Assembly (NCBI RefSeq): GCF_035607535.1
Contig: NZ_JAYDZX010000017.1
Span: 248,001 to 312,000 of the forward strand
Origin: Salinimicrobium sp035607535
Lineage (GTDB): Bacteria > Bacteroidota > Bacteroidia > Flavobacteriales > Flavobacteriaceae
Direction: 5' to 3'
Length of the DNA stretch: 64,000 nt
Positions 25,049 through 33,684 of this stretch are shown piece by piece (the first letter of the stretch is position 1; every line of letters begins with the position of its first letter). The position numbers and the translations under genes are program-made. The notes under the pieces were generated by a model. It was not told the DNA's origin. It did no database searches and was given only the letters and a program-made list of their open reading frames with translations.

Positions 25049-25103
25049 ATGCCCTGAAGTGAAATCCTGCAGTACATTTTAGAAATTTCACTACCTTAAT
25101 TCC

Positions 25104-26516
25104 ATGAAAAAGATCATCTTTTTTTTATTGCTGAGCCTACAAATGTCTGCTCAGGAATTTCTTGTAAAGAAAGGAGTGGTAGTAGACGATCTGAAGATCT
25201 CTGATACTCTTAATGACAGCTATGCCTTATATCTTCCCAGGAGCTACCAGAACGAAAGATCGTGGCCGGTATTGTTCGTGTTTGATGCCGAAGGACGGGG
25301 TAGAACCGCTGCCCAGCTTTTTAGCCGTACTGCCGAAGAGCAGGGCTACATCATAGTATCTTCCAATGATATTAACCGGCAGAAAGATCTTGAGCAAAAC
25401 CTGCGAACCGGAGCGAGGCTAATGCAGCACCTTGCGGGGGTGCTGCCAATCGATCTCAACCAGGTCTCTACTATAGGTTCAATGGCAGGAGCCCGGGTGG
25501 CGACTTCAATTCCCCTGGTCTTTGACAATATTTTTGGAACCATCGCAGTAGGTGACCACTGGATCAATTTTGAAATGCTCAATGGGAAAAAGAATTTTGT
25601 TTTTATAGGAATTGTTGGCGATGAGCAGTTTGCCGATTCAGGTATAAAAAGCACGGCCGGCGCTTTGTCTCACCTAAGGTTTCCATCGCAGGTCTATACC
25701 TATTCGGGTAATGAAGAGTGGCCGCAACCGGAGATCGTGAGCGCCGCAGTAGGATCGCTCACTCTGGAAGCTATGCGCAGTAAATTGCGACCTGTAGATG
25801 TAAATTTGATTGAGCAGCTCTACAACATGGATATGTCAAGGGTGAACAAATTCATGAGCAATAATCAGCTTATGAATGCAGATGCTCTTTTGAACCTCAT
25901 GGAAGATAAGTACGAGGGTTTCATCAGCCTCAATGAAATAAGGGCAAAACAGGATCAGCTTAGGCGCTCGCGAAATTTCCTTCAGCAAAAAAGAGAACAG
26001 CAGGTAATTTCAGAGAAAGAAGCCAGATTGATGGATGACTTTATTTATTACCTGGAAGAGGATATTCGTACTGCCAATTTTGAAAATCTGGGGTGGTGGA
26101 ATTACCAGAAAAATCAGCTGGACTCCCTGGCACAGAAAAATAATGCTGAAGCTAAAATGGCGCTCAGACTAAAAGATTTCATCGATGAATATGTGTGGAT
26201 AAAGCGGAAGGACCTGAACAAGAACCGCACTCCCCTGGAAAGCAAACTTGTTGCGAATATGATCCAAACCATTTTTGATCCCCATGCCTATGATGCCTAT
26301 CGCAATATTATTTCTCTAAGCGCACAGGACAATGATTTCCCTACAGCCTATTTCTACCTCGAAGAGATGCTGAAGCACGGGTATACAAATCTTGATAATC
26401 TTTACAATATTGAAGGCACGCTTGGGTTGAGGTTAACGCCCGAATATAACCAGATCATTGAGAATTATCTTGGCACCTCCAGGTTCTATGATGCCGAAAT
26501 ACCGGGTCAAAAATGA
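25104..26516 (+). CDS. Secreted alpha/beta-hydrolase-like protein with missing nucleophile
   Basis: 470 residues. The signal peptide ends at MSAQEF. Residues ~20-230 read like an esterase-D-type alpha/beta hydrolase (YALYLPRSYQNERSWPVLFV, then DAEGRGRTAAQLFSRTAEEQ). At the nucleophile elbow the sequence is STIGSMAGARV. In the G-x-S-x-G register the Ser position is Met, so hydrolase activity is doubtful. The C-terminal ~230 residues are helical with charged repeats and no recognised domain. The stop overlaps the start of the DUF1684 gene by 4 bp, inside a CAAAAATG palindrome. Probably periplasmic. Role unknown. Confidence 0.75.
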   Translation: MKKIIFFLLLSLQMSAQEFLVKKGVVVDDLKISDTLNDSYALYLPRSYQNERSWPVLFVFDAEGRGRTAAQLFSRTAEEQGYIIVSSNDINRQKDLEQNLRTGARLMQHLAGVLPIDLNQVSTIGSMAGARVATSIPLVFDNIFGTIAVGDHWINFEMLNGKKNFVFIGIVGDEQFADSGIKSTAGALSHLRFPSQVYTYSGNEEWPQPEIVSAAVGSLTLEAMRSKLRPVDVNLIEQLYNMDMSRVNKFMSNNQLMNADALLNLMEDKYEGFISLNEIRAKQDQLRRSRNFLQQKREQQVISEKEARLMDDFIYYLEEDIRTANFENLGWWNYQKNQLDSLAQKNNAEAKMALRLKDFIDEYVWIKRKDLNKNRTPLESKLVANMIQTIFDPHAYDAYRNIISLSAQDNDFPTAYFYLEEMLKHGYTNLDNLYNIEGTLGLRLTPEYNQIIENYLGTSRFYDAEIPGQK

Positions 26517-26524
26517 CATTTTTG
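26508..26524. repeat. CAAAAATG palindrome spanning a stop/start junction
   Basis: Core CAAAAATGACATTTTTG. It contains both the TGA stop of the hydrolase-like gene and the ATG start of the DUF1684 gene. One more base pairs on each side (T...A). Confidence 0.9.
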
Positions 26525-27118
26525 AGATCCTTAATATTTCTCGTGTTTGCTGTACAAGCCGTCGCACAGCACGTAGAACCCGACTCTGCTTTTATAGCTT
26601 TTCAGGAAAAGATAAATTCTGAATTTAAAGATCCTGCAGAATCTCCTTTGCCGAAGGAAGAGCGTGAGCAGTTTGCAGGTCTGGAGTTCTTTTCCTTTGA
26701 TCCTGCCTTTAAAGTTACAGCAGAATTTCTAAGGACACCTAACGAAGTTCCTTTTGCCATGCCCACCACTTCAGAAAAAATGAAGATGTACGTGAAATAT
26801 GGAGAGCTTTACTTCAACCTGAAGGGGAAAGAGTTCAAGTTGAATGTCTACCAAAGCCTCAGCTTATCTCAAACCGAAGAATACAAGGATTATCTTTTTT
26901 TGCCTTTTACAGACCTCACTAATGGAGAGGCAACTTATTCGGGAGGAAGATACCTGGACATGACGATACCTACAGAAAAATATATAGAACTGGATTTTAA
27001 TAAGGCTTACAATCCCTACTGTGCTTATAGCGGTGGCTATTCGTGCCCTATCCCGCCAAAAGAGAATCACCTTGAAATAGCAGTTAATGCCGGGGTGAAA
27101 ACGTATAAGAAATCCTAA
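26513..27118 (+). CDS. DUF1684 domain protein
   Basis: 201 residues. The signal peptide is MTFLRSLIFLVFAVQAVAQH. The DUF1684 core holds FAGLEFFSFDPAFKVTAEF, EYKDYLFLPFTDLTNGEATY, then GGRYLDM. The end is marked by FNKAYNPYCAYSGGYSCPIP, the most conserved stretch, with two Cys. Function unknown; exported. ATG overlaps the upstream stop (ATGA), indicating coupled translation. The tail overlaps the convergent crcB gene by 4 bp. Confidence 0.92.
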   Translation: MTFLRSLIFLVFAVQAVAQHVEPDSAFIAFQEKINSEFKDPAESPLPKEEREQFAGLEFFSFDPAFKVTAEFLRTPNEVPFAMPTTSEKMKMYVKYGELYFNLKGKEFKLNVYQSLSLSQTEEYKDYLFLPFTDLTNGEATYSGGRYLDMTIPTEKYIELDFNKAYNPYCAYSGGYSCPIPPKENHLEIAVNAGVKTYKKS

Positions 27119-27486
27119 GCCATCTTGGCAAGCCAAAGTCCAAGAAGAACTGCCGCAATCCCCAGGACTATACTTCCGGCGGAATAAATTCCGAAGTTGA
27201 GGTAGTCCCCGGCCTTCAACAGGGCCTGGTTCTCGAAACTAAAAGCCGAAAATGTAGTGAATCCACCACAGAAGCCTGTTGCGAGTAATAGAGTAGCGTT
27301 GGCAGAAAGCACTTCCTGTTTTAATCCAAGTCCCAGAACAAGTCCTATGATTAAACTTCCGCAGAAGTTCACCAGCAGGGTTCCCAGCGGGATTGCGGAA
27401 ATTTGGTTTAAGTTCCGGGAAAGAAGAAACCGAAGAACACTGCCAACTCCGCCACCCAGGAAAACAAGCAGGATCTGTTTTATCAT
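27115..27486 (-). CDS. crcB: Fluoride ion channel CrcB/Fluc
   Basis: 123 residues from ATG 27486, chosen because it gives a 4-bp coupled overlap with the upstream gene. An ATG ten codons earlier lies inside that gene. Four hydrophobic helices. Fluc signatures are GGGVGSVLRFLLSR at the first helix, PLGTLLVNFCGSLIIGLVLG (channel Asn), then GFCGGFTTFSAFSFE with the phenylalanine track and Na+-site residues. The dual-topology dimer exports fluoride. No fluoride riboswitch was recognised upstream. Confidence 0.95.
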   Translation of the reverse strand: MIKQILLVFLGGGVGSVLRFLLSRNLNQISAIPLGTLLVNFCGSLIIGLVLGLGLKQEVLSANATLLLATGFCGGFTTFSAFSFENQALLKAGDYLNFGIYSAGSIVLGIAAVLLGLWLAKMA

Positions 27487-28511
27487 TCTACCGGTATGTA
27501 GATTTCTGTCACCCACAATGCAGGGTTATCAACTTCAGTAGGATCTGTAATAAGAATCTCAAAAGGCTGCCCCTGTGGATCTACAATGAGTCCGTTCTCT
27601 TCGATGTAGCGATAGGTGGCTTCCCATGCTTCCGAAGCATTTTTATGGTGGCCTTTTAAAGTTGTTTTCACCACCTTTTGCGGTTCAAGATAGCCGTTGA
27701 GGATCTCACTACCTGCAGGAGTGATCACCTGGCTCGGCGTTGGTACCCCGGTGGAGAAGATGGTCGTACCGCTGCGATCATTCCTTTGATTATAGATAAT
27801 AAGCGGTCTGCCGCTAATGGAAATATTATTCTGTTCCATATAAACCTTCACCTGGGCGATCATACTTGCTGCGCGGGTATTGACTTCGCCCATGCGGGCA
27901 GCTGTAGTAGTGTACATATAGTACCCGCCCCCATGTTCGGTCACACCGTCCACGTTTATGGAATATGCTTCCATTTTTCGGATCACATTTTCTTCAAGAT
28001 TTTCCAGACTTGCAGTAAAGATCGGCAGGAAAACATCGGCCAGGTCATCATCCTGAATACTAAAAGCCAGTTTCTCTTTAAAGCTCTGGTTTCCTTCCAG
28101 GGTTATATTAACACGAGTGCCACCATCTTCTGGGGTAAAGGTCCAGGTGATTTCTCCTTCAGCTTCCCCAATGATGGTTTGCATGTTGAGCAATTGTTCA
28201 ATGCGGGAATAGGGAACAAGTGCCGTCGTCGCAATGCTGCCATCACGAATCTCATCGGCCTGCCACGTTATAGCAGACCCTTCAGCCATAGCCTCGCCCG
28301 TTACATTCATGTCCATTCCTTCTATCGCATTCCAGGCATTCCAGGTCTTCCAGTTGGAAAGATCGGCCACCTCTCTATAGAGCATAGGCGCCGGGGCATT
28401 TATGAGCTTACCGGTCTCAACCTTGTAAGCACCATCTTTGGTTGCAACGTAAATTGATCCTGCAATAAAGACAATTAACAGCAGGAACAGGAGGTATTTT
28501 AGGATCTTCAT
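27483..28511 (-). CDS. SRPBCC + GyrI-like effector-binding domain protein
   Basis: 342 residues. One N-terminal membrane anchor (KYLLFLLLIVFIAGSIYVAT). Residues ~35-185 form a SRPBCC/polyketide-cyclase-like domain (INAPAPMLYREVADLSNWKT, WNAWNAIEG, then GEITWTFTPEDGGTRVNITL). Residues ~195-342 form a GyrI-like/AraC effector-binding domain (YYMYTTTAARMGEVNTRAAS ... YIEENGLIVDPQGQPFEILI, then TEIYIPVE). Membrane-tethered proteins of this layout are common in Bacteroidota; ligand unknown. It is the first gene of a two-gene unit with crcB. Confidence 0.85.
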   Translation of the reverse strand: MKILKYLLFLLLIVFIAGSIYVATKDGAYKVETGKLINAPAPMLYREVADLSNWKTWNAWNAIEGMDMNVTGEAMAEGSAITWQADEIRDGSIATTALVPYSRIEQLLNMQTIIGEAEGEITWTFTPEDGGTRVNITLEGNQSFKEKLAFSIQDDDLADVFLPIFTASLENLEENVIRKMEAYSINVDGVTEHGGGYYMYTTTAARMGEVNTRAASMIAQVKVYMEQNNISISGRPLIIYNQRNDRSGTTIFSTGVPTPSQVITPAGSEILNGYLEPQKVVKTTLKGHHKNASEAWEATYRYIEENGLIVDPQGQPFEILITDPTEVDNPALWVTEIYIPVE

Positions 28512-28673
28512 GTTGGGTGGCTCGTTTGTTGTATTTAATACGCTAATATAAATAATTTGAATATGTTAATTCTTACATTTGTTAAATATTGGTGAAAGCT
28601 CAGAAGGGTGGTGAAAACGGCCTTCCTTCTGATCATTTGCCCATTACTTTTAATCACAATTAATTTTTAGAAA

Positions 28674-30713
28674 ATGAAAATCAAATCTTATTTGATGCTG
28701 CTTTTCACGGCAGTATTTCTTTTTTCCTGCGCAGATTCCAAAATGGAGAATCCTGCAGCAGTGGGAGAGGTGGAACAAACCGGTGACTTTGACTATCAGG
28801 TAGACGAATTTGCCGATGTTAAGGTGCTACGTTATCAAATCCCCGGCTGGGAAGATCTCAGTCTTAAGGAGCAAAAATTAGTTTATTATTTAACCCAGGC
28901 TGGTCTTAGCGGAAGAGACATTATCTGGGATCAGAATTACAGGCATAACCTAAAGATCCGTGAAGCGCTTGAAAATATCTACACCAGCTATGAAGGTGAC
29001 AAGACTACAGATGATTGGAAGAACTTTGAAACTTACCTTAAGAGGGTTTGGTTCTCGAACGGGATCCACCACCATTATTCCATGGATAAGCTGAAGCCGG
29101 GCTTTAGCAAAGAATATTTCGATACGCTGTTGGGCGAAACCGGAACAGAGTTGACAGGAGAGCCTTATGAGGTGATCTTTAACGACAAAGATGCCAAAAA
29201 GGTGAATCTTGATGAGTCGAAAGGATTGGTAGAAGGATCTGCAGTAAATTTTTACGGTGAAGGTATTACTGCAAAGGATGTAGAGCAGTTCTACGCCACT
29301 AAAAAATCTCCCGATCCCAATAAACCTCTTGCATTTGGTCTTAACTCCAAACTGGTAAAAGAGAATGGACAGATCGTCGAAAAGGTATATAAGAGCGGTG
29401 GCATGTACGGTGCTGCGATAGACAAGATCATTTTTTGGCTTGAGAAAGCTAAAGGAGTTGCCGAAAATCAACAGCAGGCAGATGCACTTGGGCTGTTGAT
29501 CGACTACTATAAGACAGGGGATCTTCAAACCTGGGACGAATACAATATTGCATGGGTAAAAGCTACCGAAGGGAACATCGACTACATCAACAGCTTTATT
29601 GAAGTTTATAACGACCCTCTGGGCTACACCGGTTCTTATGAAACTATCGTGCAGATCAAGGACTTTGATATGAGCAAGAAGATGCAGGTGCTTGAAGAGA
29701 ATGTACAGTGGTTTGAAGACCATGCACCTCTAATGGAAGAGCACAAAAAAGATTCTGTGGTTGGAGTTACCTATAAAACGGTAATCGTAGCAGGAGAAGC
29801 AGGAGATGCTTCACCGGCGACACCGATTGGGGTAAACCTTCCAAACTCGAACTGGATAAGAAAGGAGCACGGAAGTAAATCTGTTTCCCTTGGAAATATT
29901 ATTGAAGCTTATAACAATGCCGGCAGCACCGGAAGACTGGAAGAATTCGCTCATGACGAGGAGGAGGTAGTACTTGAGAAAGAATATGGCGAACTTGCCG
30001 ATAAACTTCACACTGCGCTTCACGAGGTCGTGGGGCACGCCTCAGGTCAGCTGAATCCGGGAGTAGGAGAAACCAAGGAAACCTTGAAAAGCTATGCTTC
30101 TACTTTGGAAGAGGGACGTGCAGATCTTGTAGGTCTTTACTATCTAATGGATCCAAAACTTGAAGAACTTGGATTGGTCGATGATCATGAAAAGCTTGGA
30201 AAAGCAGCTTATGACGGTTACATAAGAAATGGGTTGATGACTCAGCTCATTAGACTTGAGCCGGGAGCCGATATTGAAGAGGCGCACATGAGAAACCGCC
30301 AGTGGGTGAGTGCATGGGTATTCGAAAAAGGTCGTGACCGCGGTATCATCGAAAAAGTGAGCAGAGAAGGAAAAACTTATTTCAATATTACCGATTATGC
30401 TGCATTGCGGGAACTTTTTGGGGATCTTTTAAGAGAGACCCAAAGGATAAAATCTGAAGGAGATTACCAGGCAGCTAAAGACCTGGTTGAGAATTACGGG
30501 GTAAAAGTGGATCAGGAAATTCATGCTGAAGTTCTTGAGAGAAATGCTCAATTCAAGTCTGCTCCTTATAGCGGATTCGTAAACCCTGTACTTGTTCCTG
30601 AGATGGATGCTAATGGCGAAATCACTGCTATCAAGGTAGTACAGCCAACATCTTTTGAAGAGCAAATGCTTGAGTACTCCAAAAACTATGATGTCCTTCC
30701 AATGGACAACTAA
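28674..30713 (+). CDS. Dipeptidyl-peptidase III family lipoprotein (M49)
   Basis: 679 residues. A lipoprotein signal ends at FLFSCADSK. The M49 zinc motif HExxxH is present as HEVVGH (450-455), and the third ligand lies in EEGRAD (E479), where classical DPP III has EECRAE. KVLRYQIPGWEDLSLKEQKL and GLSGRDIIWDQNYRHNL match the N-terminal lobe. It removes dipeptides from peptide N termini, here at the cell envelope. Own terminator. Human-type DPP III is cytosolic; the lipid anchor is typical of the Bacteroidota branch. Confidence 0.94.
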   Translation: MKIKSYLMLLFTAVFLFSCADSKMENPAAVGEVEQTGDFDYQVDEFADVKVLRYQIPGWEDLSLKEQKLVYYLTQAGLSGRDIIWDQNYRHNLKIREALENIYTSYEGDKTTDDWKNFETYLKRVWFSNGIHHHYSMDKLKPGFSKEYFDTLLGETGTELTGEPYEVIFNDKDAKKVNLDESKGLVEGSAVNFYGEGITAKDVEQFYATKKSPDPNKPLAFGLNSKLVKENGQIVEKVYKSGGMYGAAIDKIIFWLEKAKGVAENQQQADALGLLIDYYKTGDLQTWDEYNIAWVKATEGNIDYINSFIEVYNDPLGYTGSYETIVQIKDFDMSKKMQVLEENVQWFEDHAPLMEEHKKDSVVGVTYKTVIVAGEAGDASPATPIGVNLPNSNWIRKEHGSKSVSLGNIIEAYNNAGSTGRLEEFAHDEEEVVLEKEYGELADKLHTALHEVVGHASGQLNPGVGETKETLKSYASTLEEGRADLVGLYYLMDPKLEELGLVDDHEKLGKAAYDGYIRNGLMTQLIRLEPGADIEEAHMRNRQWVSAWVFEKGRDRGIIEKVSREGKTYFNITDYAALRELFGDLLRETQRIKSEGDYQAAKDLVENYGVKVDQEIHAEVLERNAQFKSAPYSGFVNPVLVPEMDANGEITAIKVVQPTSFEEQMLEYSKNYDVLPMDN

Positions 30714-30732
30714 TTGCTGAAAGGTTCAAAAG

Positions 30733-30767
30733 AAACCGTCATTCCGGAAGGAGTGGCGGTTTTTTTA
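30733..30767 (+). terminator. Terminator of the M49 peptidase gene
   Basis: Arms AAACCGTCATTCC / GGAGTGGCGGTTT (two G-T type pairs) with loop GGAA and a T7 run. Confidence 0.9.
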
Positions 30768-30776
30768 TGCTCAAAC

Positions 30777-30965
30777 CTATCCTTTGAGATACGTTTTTAG
30801 AACGAACAAAAGCAGGATAAAAGCAATGAATCCCAGCAAAATATAAATGGTGCCTTTGTAATACTTGCGGTGGAGTTTAAGGTCTTTGCGGTAGCTGAAG
30901 AAAATAATACCTGCAAAAACAATAAAGAACAATACGCCGAAGATAATCTGCCCCGTGCTAAACAT
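30777..30965 (-). CDS. Small two-helix membrane protein
   Basis: 62 residues: MFSTGQIIFGVLFFIVFAGI forms the first membrane span, RKDLKLHRKYYKG is a basic loop, and the second span is TIYILLGFIAFILLLFVLKT. Similar short proteins are common in Flavobacteriaceae with no assigned function. Divergent from the pyrophosphohydrolase gene, with 33 bp between starts, so the two may share a regulatory region. Confidence 0.75.
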   Translation of the reverse strand: MFSTGQIIFGVLFFIVFAGIIFFSYRKDLKLHRKYYKGTIYILLGFIAFILLLFVLKTYLKG

Positions 30966-30998
30966 TTTTCTAATTTTATGCGAATTTAAAGCATTAAG

Positions 30999-31388
30999 AT
31001 GAAAAAAAGCTTAGCCGCAGTACAGGAGTTTCACGAAGCTTTTGGTTTGGGTGTTAATATGGATCCTACAGCCGACCTTCCTGCTGAAAAAGTGCAGTTG
31101 AGGTATGAATTGATGAAAGAGGAGAACGAGGAATATCTTGAAGCTGCAAAGAACGGAGATCTGGTGGAGGTGGCAGATGCTCTTGACGATATGCTCTACA
31201 TTCTCTGCGGAACCATAATAGAGCACGGCCTGCAGCATAAGATAGCTGATGTCTTTGAGGAGATCCAGCGCAGTAACATGAGCAAACTCGGTCCCGACGG
31301 CAAACCTATCTACAGGGAAGACGGAAAAGTCTTAAAAGGCCCTAATTATTCACAACCCAATTTGGAAAAGATACTTTCTAATGTTTAA
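30999..31388 (+). CDS. MazG-like nucleoside triphosphate pyrophosphohydrolase
   Basis: 129 residues. The all-alpha NTP-PPase signature is visible: KEENEEYLEAA (E-E-x-x-E) and, 13 residues on, EVADALDDMLYIL (E-x-x-D), which bind Mg2+. The beginning VQEFHEAFGLGVNMDPTADL and the end KGPNYSQPNL resemble the single-domain family often called phosphoribosyl-ATP pyrophosphohydrolase-like. Such enzymes hydrolyse (d)NTPs to monophosphates as house-cleaning; the substrate is not predictable here. Its TAA stop begins a heptad repeat array. Confidence 0.88.
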   Translation: MKKSLAAVQEFHEAFGLGVNMDPTADLPAEKVQLRYELMKEENEEYLEAAKNGDLVEVADALDDMLYILCGTIIEHGLQHKIADVFEEIQRSNMSKLGPDGKPIYREDGKVLKGPNYSQPNLEKILSNV

Positions 31389-31453
31389 TGAATAAGGACT
31401 AAGGAATAACTTCCTAAAAAAAAAGCACCAAATTCCAAACATCAAATTCCAGT
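31386..31453 (+). repeat. Heptad array starting at the pyrophosphohydrolase stop codon
   Basis: Units TAATGAA, TAAGGAC, then TAAGGAA, TAACTTC. It resumes in the same phase with CCAAATT, CCAAACA and TCAAATT. Confidence 0.8.
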
Positions 31454-31478
31454 AAAGTAACCGGCAAAGATCTACAGA

Positions 31479-32530
31479 GATTTACCAAAGTTCATTTCAA
31501 CATCCCTAGGTTTCCGAAGTGAATTTATAAGTCAAAAAACAGAAAACTTTGGCAAATCTTACCGCGGCAACTGGTAATCGGCTACCCTTTTTCAACCCGC
31601 AACTCGAAACGTGCAACCCGCAACCCGCAACCCGCACCCCGCAACCCGCACCTCGCAACCTAAATTAACCTCAACTTCCTGTACAGAGATTTACCAAAGT
31701 TCATTTCAACATCCTTAGGTTTACAGATTGAATTCATAGGTCGAAAACAGAAAACTTTGGCAAATCTTTCCGCCGGCAACTGGCAACAGGCAACCGAAAC
31801 AACCTGAAACTCGTAACCTGCAACAATTTCAACCCGAAACACGCAACAGGAAACCCGCAACAAAAAGTTTCCCGCTGATCCCGCAGATTTGCGCAGAGGA
31901 CTGTCATTCAGAGAGTAGCTTTTGCGGATCGAAGAATATCTTTCATTACAACTAGCACATTTGGAAAAAAAAAGACTCTCTTCGCATTTTCGCCGGCAAC
32001 CGGCAACAGGAAAGCTGCAACCCTTTTTCAAACCGCACCTCGCAACGCGCAACCGCACCAAATCTAAACTCAACTTCCTGTACAGAGATTTACCAAAGTT
32101 CATTTCAACATTTTTAGGTTTACAATTGAATTAATTGGTCAAAAACAGAAAACTTTGGCAAATCCCAACCGGCAACTGGCAACCTGCAACCCTTTTTCAA
32201 CCCGCAACCGGCAACTCGCACCTAATCTAACCTCCACTTCCTGTACAGAGATTTACCAAAGATCATTTCAATACCTCTAGGTTTATAAATTGAATATATA
32301 AGTCAAAAACAGAGAACTTTGGCAAATCTTATTGCCGGTAACCGGTAACCGGCAACCGAAACAACCTGAAACTTGTAACCTGCAACAATTTCAACCCAGA
32401 ACACGTAACCCGCAACGCACACCCAATCCAACCTCCACTTCCTGTACAGAGATTTACCACAGTTCATTTCAACATTTTTAGGTTTACAGAGTGAATTTAT
32501 AGGTCGAAAAGCAGAAAACTTTGGCAAATC
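31479..32530 (-). repeat. Five copies of an ~80-bp element with inverted ends, embedded in heptad arrays
   Basis: Copies at 31479-31558, 31688-31766, 32087-32164, 32250-32328 and 32451-32530. Each begins GATTTACCAAAGTT (or a close variant) and ends AACTTTGGCAAATC, nearly perfect 14-bp inverted repeats. Copies 2-5 are preceded by CTTCCTGTACAGA. The DNA between copies consists of heptads of the AACCCGC / GGCAACT type (for example ten units at 31593-31662). On the minus strand several copies share short open stretches such as MNFGKSLYRKL; I do not regard these as genes. The whole 31389-32673 gap lacks a credible gene. Confidence 0.9.
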
Positions 32531-32622
32531 CCTACTGGCAACTGGAAACCGGCAACCGAAACCAACCTGCAAATTTGCAACCCTTTTTCAACCCGCAACC
32601 CGCAACCCGCAACTCGTAACAG

Positions 32623-32652
32623 TCTTGTCTCTTGATCCTTGGCTCTCACGTC
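32623..32652 (+). repeat. Heptads TCTTGTC/TCTTGAT upstream of the lipoprotein gene
   Basis: Units TCTTGTC, TCTTGAT, then CCTTGGC and TCTCACG, 7-bp period, immediately after the larger repeat region. Confidence 0.6.
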
Positions 32653-32673
32653 TTTTTCAATTATCTTGTAAGT

Positions 32674-33684
32674 ATGAGAACAATGATCTTTATACTATTC
32701 GCCCTGTTACTTTTTTCCTGTCGTAATTCCGGTAACAAGGCAGAGCAGCCGTCAGAACCAATTGATCCCACACCTGAACCCGAAGAAAGCACAACGGAAT
32801 ACACCTCTCAAAAATGGCATTTTTCGGCAGAAATTCCGGAGGGATTTGAAGTCTTTGAAGGGCAGCTGCCGGGGGAAAGTCCGGTGATCAATTTTTACGA
32901 CAGGGAAATCGAACAGGAACCGCCATTTGCAGTACATAATGATGCTTCCATGGCTTATATAGCTGTTTTGCCAAAAGGCTTCGGAGTTGATGGTCCCGGC
33001 GGACCCAGAAAAACTTTGCAGGATTGGGAGGGAGACCTGCCTTTATCTTTTAATGTAGACAGACAAAACTCTTTCGTCTATGTAATGGAAAACGGTCAAC
33101 CATGGGCGATAAGCCTAAGTTTCCAATCTCCGCCTCCGGGTTGGGATCAATATGGCGGAATCTACATTTTTTACGAGGTGAACAACTTCCGGGCAGAATG
33201 CTTCAGTGCCAATACAGGGGAAGAGATTCCCATGGAGCAATGTAATCCTATGGAAGGTGACGCCATGAAATTCTATGGTGAGGTTTCCGAAGAAAAAAGA
33301 GAAGCTTTAAATGGCATTTTAGAGAGTTTATATTTCACAGATCCTAACCGGGATCGCCAGGAGATCTCACAATTGATCAAAGTGGAAAAACCTGAAAAAG
33401 ATTCGGTTGTAACTTCTCCTTTAAAAATTTCAGGAGAGGCAAAAGGCTACTGGTTCTTTGAAGGTACTGCACCGGTACGGCTGGTTACTGAAAGTGGAAA
33501 AGAACTGGCAGAAAGTTATATGGAGGCGCAGGGAGAATGGATGACCGAAGATTGGGTGCCTTTTAGCGGCCAGCTGGAATTTGATACGAAAGAAAAGCGC
33601 GGCTATTTGATCTTTAGCCGCGCCAATGCTTCAGGAAAACCGGAGCATGACAGGATGCTACGGATTCCGGTTATCTTTAATTAA
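32674..33684 (+). CDS. Lipoprotein with C-terminal Gmad2-type Ig-like domain
   Basis: 336 residues from ATG 32674. The frame opens 14 codons earlier, but the lipoprotein signal MRTMIFILFALLLFSCRNSG starts here, with lipidated Cys. A Pro/Glu-rich linker follows (EPIDPTPEPEESTTE). The middle domain (about 45-220) is not recognised. The last ~100 residues match the Gmad2 immunoglobulin-like domain (IKVEKPEKDSVVTSPLKISG ... GYLIFSRANASGKPEHDRML). It probably lies at the periplasmic side of a membrane. Part of the TSQKWHFSAE region is encoded by a near copy of the CAAAAATG palindrome (32809-32825). Its stop shares the TTAA with convergent ilvE. Confidence 0.78.
   Translation: MRTMIFILFALLLFSCRNSGNKAEQPSEPIDPTPEPEESTTEYTSQKWHFSAEIPEGFEVFEGQLPGESPVINFYDREIEQEPPFAVHNDASMAYIAVLPKGFGVDGPGGPRKTLQDWEGDLPLSFNVDRQNSFVYVMENGQPWAISLSFQSPPPGWDQYGGIYIFYEVNNFRAECFSANTGEEIPMEQCNPMEGDAMKFYGEVSEEKREALNGILESLYFTDPNRDRQEISQLIKVEKPEKDSVVTSPLKISGEAKGYWFFEGTAPVRLVTESGKELAESYMEAQGEWMTEDWVPFSGQLEFDTKEKRGYLIFSRANASGKPEHDRMLRIPVIFN

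Noticed and set aside
31479..32530. CRISPR array (regularly spaced direct repeats)
   Set aside because: Units are ~80 bp, with variable distances (163 to ~400 bp), low-complexity linkers instead of unique spacers, and no cas genes.
31660..32572. Open frames on the minus strand inside the 80-bp repeats (containing MNFGKSLYRKL)
   Set aside because: They follow the repeat units, differ in length and frame, and are composed of heptad translation products. No start or codon pattern supports a gene.
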